The notes beneath the pieces are model-generated. The model searched no databases. It worked only from the letters and a program-made list of their open reading frames with translations, and was not told the origin of the DNA. Made by a program: the position numbers and the translations under genes. Shown piece by piece: positions 60,866 to 64,000 of a DNA stretch of 64,000 bases (position 1 is its first letter; every line of letters begins with the position of its first letter). Source of the DNA: Acetatifactor muris (GTDB lineage: Bacteria > Bacillota > Clostridia > Lachnospirales > Lachnospiraceae). The stretch lies in contig NZ_JANJZD010000010.1 of NCBI RefSeq assembly GCF_024623325.1, positions 1-64,000 on the forward strand, read 5' to 3'.

Positions 60866-61173
60866 TTATATCTTTTTATTTATTATGGTTACGGTTACGG
60901 TTACGGTATGTTTGTGGATGTTCCTATGGATTGTCCACGGATGCGTCCACGGACAGTCCATAGGATGGTCTAAAATTCCAGGCACATTATAATAAGAAGA
61001 AACGGCTCCCGGAATCTCCGCCTGGATGCGCTGGAGAATGAGCGGAGATACTGCGTCCACGGACAATCCGCGGACAGTCCATAGGACAAAATGCCTTAGA
61101 CTTCCGGACATTCTTTGGACATTTCCACGGACAGTCCATTGGACAATCCACGGACGGTCTAAAAAACGGCAAT
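60866..61173. repeat. Repeat-rich stretch of short direct and inverted repeats
   Basis: GGTTAC hexamers run near 60886-60908. The motif GTCCAYNGGAC recurs in many forms (e.g. GTCCACGGAC, GTCCATAGGAC, GTCCATTGGAC) at 60930-60970 and 61050-61160, each flanked by GGTCTAAAA. Frames on the minus strand (60866-61111, 60987-61172) read DCPMDCPW-type repeats and a V-T-V-T-V run, suggesting decayed coding repeats, perhaps from a DnaD/replisome-organiser-like tail, or an iteron-like region. No confident gene. Confidence 0.65.
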
Positions 61174-61215
61174 AAAAAAAGAGCCTCCCTGCCTGGAATT
61201 GACAGAGAGGCCCTT
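61174..61215 (-). terminator. Intrinsic terminator of the lysis operon
   Basis: Minus-strand arms GCCTCTCTG (61203-61211) and CAGGGAGGC (61183-61191) with one G-U pair, followed by seven U residues (61174-61180). It lies 28 bases after the Gp49-like gene. Confidence 0.85.
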
Positions 61216-61242
61216 TTGCCTTATTGAGATGCAGATGCGGTG

Positions 61243-61416
61243 TTACTCCTTCTTGTTGATGAAATCTTCACAGTCAAGTATTCTGTATGCCTTTTCAAAG
61301 ACGTCCTTCGGAGACCACGACACATAGCCATCCGGATACACTACCTTATATCCGGGCCTGCCGTCCTTCTCCTGCGGCTCCGCCTTTACGATTTTGACGC
61401 CGATGTAATTTTTCAT
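61243..61416 (-). CDS. Gp49-family (N4 Gp49 / Sf6 gene 66-like) small phage protein
   Basis: The 57-residue protein contains MKNYIGVKIVKAEPQEKDGR, then GYKVVYPDGYVSWSPKDVFE and KAYRILDCEDF. The YIGVKxxKAxP and YPDGYxSWSPKxVFExAYR pattern matches the Gp49/66 phage family, usually found near lysis or tail genes with unknown function. It follows the endolysin gene by 15 bases. Confidence 0.78.
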   Translation of the reverse strand: MKNYIGVKIVKAEPQEKDGRPGYKVVYPDGYVSWSPKDVFEKAYRILDCEDFINKKE

Positions 61417-61431
61417 ACGCTGTATGCCCTC

Positions 61432-63030
61432 CTATGATCCGGAAACTTTGTCAGCATCCACCCAGCCGTACACGGTGCATCCGCTCCCGGTGTGCTTCAA
61501 ATGGTAAGGGTGCGCCCCGGTCTTGTTGATGGCCGTCACCTTCGCGGTACCGCCTTTGCAGCTGGAGGATTTCGCCCCCTTGTAGCTGCTGGTGTAATGG
61601 ACGTTCCCGGAATAGTTCACGGTATCGCCCACCTTGATTGCCACGGTTCCCCCGGAAGGACCGGAGCCGGATGCCGCGCCCTGGATGTCAGCAGCATCCA
61701 CCCAGCCGTATACATTGGAGCCTTTCCCGGGAACCGCCACCAGATGGTACGGATGCGCTCCCTTTGCATTTATGGCCGTCACCTTCGCCTGGCCGCTCAT
61801 GCAGGAGACCTTTTTGGCGCTTGCATAGGAGCTGGCGTAATGATTCTTTCCGGTGAATGTCACAATATCACCCACTTTCAGATTTCCGGAAGTGTTCGGC
61901 TCGTCCGGCTTGTCTGCCTTGCCTGCGTACTTCGGAAGGATATACCCTCTGATATACCGGCCGTTGACCTGGAGGTTCCTGCGGCCCACAACGCCGCCGC
62001 TCATATTGCCCTCCAGGACGGTAATGGTGCTGCCTGCCACCTTCTCCGCCATGCCGACATGATCGGGCCAGCCGGTGTTGTTCCCGATGCCGTTATCATC
62101 CCAATCATAGAGGATGATGTCCGCCGGTTCCGGTACATAGGCGTCGTTTTCTTCCCAGATTCCCATCTTCTTTGCCAGCTCTATCATCTGGCCGCATCCG
62201 CACTCCAGGGGGATGATGTCATCGAACCCTGCCTCGATTGCTGCTGCAGATATAGTGGTGGCGCAGTATGCGTCCGTGTACTTCACGGAATAGTTCCGCG
62301 CCAGCGGCTTATGTCCGTTGTAGGTATCAATAATTACCTTGTGGGAGCCGTCCGACCTTTTCAAGCCTACCCAGCCCTGCATGATGCTCAATATGTGCTG
62401 CCTCGCCTGCGTCTCTGTCATAGTTGCCTTACCTCCTTCTGGTTTGGTGCTTGTGCCTGCCGTATTGACCGATGCAGGCTTTACAAACTCGTCATAATAC
62501 TTTTGTCCATATCCAGCCCTTTTCTTCTTTACAGCCTCTCCCTGGTTCTTCGGACGCTCAAAATCAATGAGGACGGCATCAGACGCCGCCCTCACAGAAG
62601 TTGCAGATTTCAGAATCTCCAGGACATTTCTGTAGCTGGTGGAAAGTTCCTGCATGAGGAAATCCAGCTGCATCTCCAGATCACCGATTGACACGCCCCT
62701 GGACTTTGCCAGGTCATAAAGGCCGGCTTTCCTTCCGGGTGATGTCCATTGTGCCAGCCCGTACCCGTACTGTTTATTCGGGAGAGGATGCAGGAACTCC
62801 TCTTGGCTGATTTCCCCGCTGTCCACCGCCACTGTGTACGTTTCATCCGTACAGTACAGCTTTCCGGCCTCTTTGAGCCGCGCCTCACAGAGATCCTCCA
62901 GGTTCTTAGGATTGAGCCTGGACTCTGCGGACAGATTCCCCATGAGGCCAGCCACTCCATGATTGCTTAGTCCTGCGGATGCCAGATAGTTCCATACCTG
63001 CTCCCGGACCGTACTTCCTTTCAGTGCCAT
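61432..63030 (-). CDS. Two-domain phage endolysin with paired cell-wall-binding repeats
   Basis: The 532-residue protein has an N-terminal phage-tail-lysozyme-type domain (~1-180: YLASAGLSNHGVAGLMGNLS, YGYGLAQWTSPGRKAGLYDL). A CHAP-like or NlpC-like peptidase domain follows (~200-385: TDAYCATTISAAAIEAG, WPDHVGMAEKVAGSTITVLE, giving Cys and His). The C-terminus has two ~70-residue SH3-like repeats that end in NVYGWVDAADI and TVYGWVDADKV. Together these hydrolyse glycan and peptide bonds of the cell wall. It follows the LLH holin gene by 20 bases. Confidence 0.88.
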   Translation of the reverse strand: MALKGSTVREQVWNYLASAGLSNHGVAGLMGNLSAESRLNPKNLEDLCEARLKEAGKLYCTDETYTVAVDSGEISQEEFLHPLPNKQYGYGLAQWTSPGRKAGLYDLAKSRGVSIGDLEMQLDFLMQELSTSYRNVLEILKSATSVRAASDAVLIDFERPKNQGEAVKKKRAGYGQKYYDEFVKPASVNTAGTSTKPEGGKATMTETQARQHILSIMQGWVGLKRSDGSHKVIIDTYNGHKPLARNYSVKYTDAYCATTISAAAIEAGFDDIIPLECGCGQMIELAKKMGIWEENDAYVPEPADIILYDWDDNGIGNNTGWPDHVGMAEKVAGSTITVLEGNMSGGVVGRRNLQVNGRYIRGYILPKYAGKADKPDEPNTSGNLKVGDIVTFTGKNHYASSYASAKKVSCMSGQAKVTAINAKGAHPYHLVAVPGKGSNVYGWVDAADIQGAASGSGPSGGTVAIKVGDTVNYSGNVHYTSSYKGAKSSSCKGGTAKVTAINKTGAHPYHLKHTGSGCTVYGWVDADKVSGS

Positions 63031-63050
63031 AGCGTTTCCCTCCTCCTACA

Positions 63051-63419
63051 TCATTTTGCAGTCTTTTCTCCCGGAGCTTCACCGGCAGAGTTATTGATAG
63101 TGACACCGGAGCCTGCTTCAATTTTCATCTGCTTCACTGCTGCTTCAATCAGAATGTCCAGCTGTTCATCCGAAAGGGCAATGTTCTTCTCAATAAGCAG
63201 CTCTTTCAGAAACTCCGTAACGTATGCCTTGCGTTCCGGCCCATCATCAGCCCACATGACCTGCTGGGCTTTCAGTACCGCGTACCGAACCCACTTCTCT
63301 GCCAGGGCCAGCTTATCCGCCCCGATGCGCTCCCTTACCCAGGGAATGGCATACCGCGTGATAAGCATGACTGCCACCATGATAACTACCTTCAAAAGCT
63401 CAAATAAAATCTCATTCAT
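63051..63419 (-). CDS. LLH-family phage holin
   Basis: The 122-residue protein has one N-terminal membrane helix (LFELLKVVIMVAVMLITRYA), then WVRYAVLKAQQVMWADDGPE and LSDEQLDILIEAAVKQMK, the pattern of the LLH (phage_holin_6) family. It controls the timing of membrane permeabilisation for endolysin release. The C-terminus ends in a charged GEAPGEKTAK. It overlaps the next upstream gene by eight bases. Confidence 0.85.
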   Translation of the reverse strand: MNEILFELLKVVIMVAVMLITRYAIPWVRERIGADKLALAEKWVRYAVLKAQQVMWADDGPERKAYVTEFLKELLIEKNIALSDEQLDILIEAAVKQMKIEAGSGVTINNSAGEAPGEKTAK

Positions 63420-63693
63420 TCAGATTTGCCTCCATTTCTTTCTGTCTTTGTTCCTCGTGTTCCCTGTCCTCCAGCTCGAATGACCGCTCCCTCTGCCGCT
63501 CCTTCGTGGTCTTTATCCAGCCCATGACTCCACACTCCCCTCCGCAGGCAGCAAATACGCATGTGCAGAGCGTGTCCGGGATTGCCCCGGTCTGGTAGTA
63601 AAGCCACACCATCACCACGATAAAGAGAAGCAGGAAAACGGCAATCACCGCCAGGATGATGTCCATTGTCCGGACGCTTTTCTTTTCCTTCAT
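63412..63693 (-). CDS. Small phage membrane protein
   Basis: The 93-residue protein has a central membrane helix (IILAVIAVFLLLFIVVMVWL) and Cys-rich CTCVFAACGGECG near 43-55, then a charged helical tail (RSFELEDREHEEQRQKEME). It sits between the XhlA-like gene and the holin gene, so it may be a second holin or holin partner. Confidence 0.65.
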   Translation of the reverse strand: MKEKKSVRTMDIILAVIAVFLLLFIVVMVWLYYQTGAIPDTLCTCVFAACGGECGVMGWIKTTKERQRERSFELEDREHEEQRQKEMEANLNE

Positions 63694-63705
63694 GCCTCGC
63701 CTCCT

Positions 63706-63987
63706 CTACAGCCCAATCTTGGCAAATACAATAGCCAGGACAGCTCCCAGTATCGCGGTTCCGATGTATGCCATCGCTTTCCGCCACTTCTCGCCGTCCC
63801 GGTTCTCGATTTGCTCCAGGCGCTTGCTCTGCTCCTCCTGGACCTTCAACATGTTCTGCATGTTCACCGCCAGCTTTTCTGTGGACGCTGCCAGGTCGGT
63901 CATCTTCTGGATGCTGTTCTCCAGGACTCCGATGCGGTGATTCTGGCGGTCGTTTTCTTCCTTCAACCGCTCATTCTCCGACTCCAT
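63706..63987 (-). CDS. XhlA-like phage lysis protein (possibly 5'-incomplete)
   Basis: The protein has an N-terminal coiled coil (NERLKEENDRQNHRIGVLEN; VQEEQSKRLEQIENR) and a C-terminal membrane helix (MAYIGTAILGAVLAIVFAKI), like XhlA (hemolysin-type) proteins that assist holins. The frame stays open upstream of ATG 63987 to the window end, so a longer form starting outside cannot be excluded. It heads the lysis cassette. Confidence 0.7.
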   Translation of the reverse strand: MESENERLKEENDRQNHRIGVLENSIQKMTDLAASTEKLAVNMQNMLKVQEEQSKRLEQIENRDGEKWRKAMAYIGTAILGAVLAIVFAKIGL

Positions 63988-64000
63988 CAGCTGCCGGAAC

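Larger units (their letters stand above)
46130..64000. mobile_element. Prophage (left part; right end outside window)
   Basis: All genes from 46.25 kb to the window end are on the minus strand, tightly packed, many with ATGA overlaps and small sizes. They include a lysis cassette (LLH holin, endolysin), Rha antirepressors, ssb, a ParB-like gene and a Gp49-like gene. The left border is between the PilZ promoter (46112) and the first phage gene (46249); no exact att repeat could be defined because the right end is missing. No integrase, terminase or structural gene lies inside the window. Two frameshifts (52197-52456, 55459-55952) suggest decay or assembly error. Confidence 0.88.

Noticed and set aside
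60866..61172. Two minus-strand frames of 81 and 61 codons in the repeat stretch
   Set aside because: They consist mostly of repeat translation (DCPMDCPW, VTVTV) and have no ribosome site. They may be remnants, but not supported genes.

Overview
The window reads as a chromosome segment of a Firmicutes gut anaerobe of the Lachnospiraceae type. The evidence is strict-anaerobe metabolism (an NfnAB-type ferredoxin transhydrogenase, a Re-citrate-synthase-like enzyme, formate-tetrahydrofolate ligase, Rex), a leuS gene under a T-box, BspA-type leucine-rich-repeat surface proteins with a class B sortase, and a sporulation-type Cys/Gly-rich small protein. The genus cannot be fixed from sequence alone. 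Nearly all genes lie on the minus strand. No rRNA, tRNA or CRISPR array was recognised.

Layout. 0-2.2 kb is a decayed island downstream of rlmH: two fragments of Rpn/PD-(D/E)XK transposase-like genes, a SymE-like remnant, a frameshifted gene, and two degenerate copies of the rlmH 3' end that look like old attachment sites. 2.2-26.4 kb is housekeeping: rlmH, nfnAB (with a 74-bp tandem duplication of the nfnB 3' end), fhs, ftsK, a TepA/ClpP-like protease, a glycosyltransferase pair, yebC, a CNNM/CorC protein, an orphan mazF, nnr, rex, then icd, a GntR regulator and a Re-citrate-synthase-like gene. The last gene's promoter is covered by a perfect 30-bp palindrome. A subtilisin and a TIM-barrel isomerase follow. 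27.4-37.2 kb is a cell-surface region: two LRR_5 proteins, a truncated AAA/PD-(D/E)XK gene and sortase B; the 1653-residue LRR protein ends in a TPTTG-type sorting signal. 37.4-46 kb holds the Cys/Gly-rich gene, two small conserved genes, T-box-leuS, an EF-G paralogue, tyrA, a VanZ-like gene and a PilZ gene.

From about 46.2 kb to the window end, everything on the minus strand is a prophage or phage-derived element. From right to left it has a lysis cassette (XhlA-like protein, membrane protein, LLH holin, two-domain endolysin, Gp49-like protein, terminator) and then an early/accessory region. That region carries two copies of a regulatory module (ribbon-helix-helix repressor, structured leader, 81-aa protein, Rha antirepressor, 73-aa protein), two copies of a 58-aa/101-aa gene pair with strong promoters and dyad operators, an XRE regulator, ssb, a ParB-like protein, a PAPS-reductase-like protein, an ASCH-like protein and many small Cys-rich proteins. 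Integrase and structural genes are outside the window. Two prophage genes carry one-base frameshifts at homopolymers.

The most notable signal is the duplicated prophage module at 56.6-60.3 kb. The two copies are nearly identical in flanking genes and leader. They differ, in a matched way, in the repressor, its operator, the arms of a hairpin whose loop is conserved, and the core of the Rha antirepressor. This looks like a duplicated switch whose specificity parts have been exchanged while its architecture was kept.
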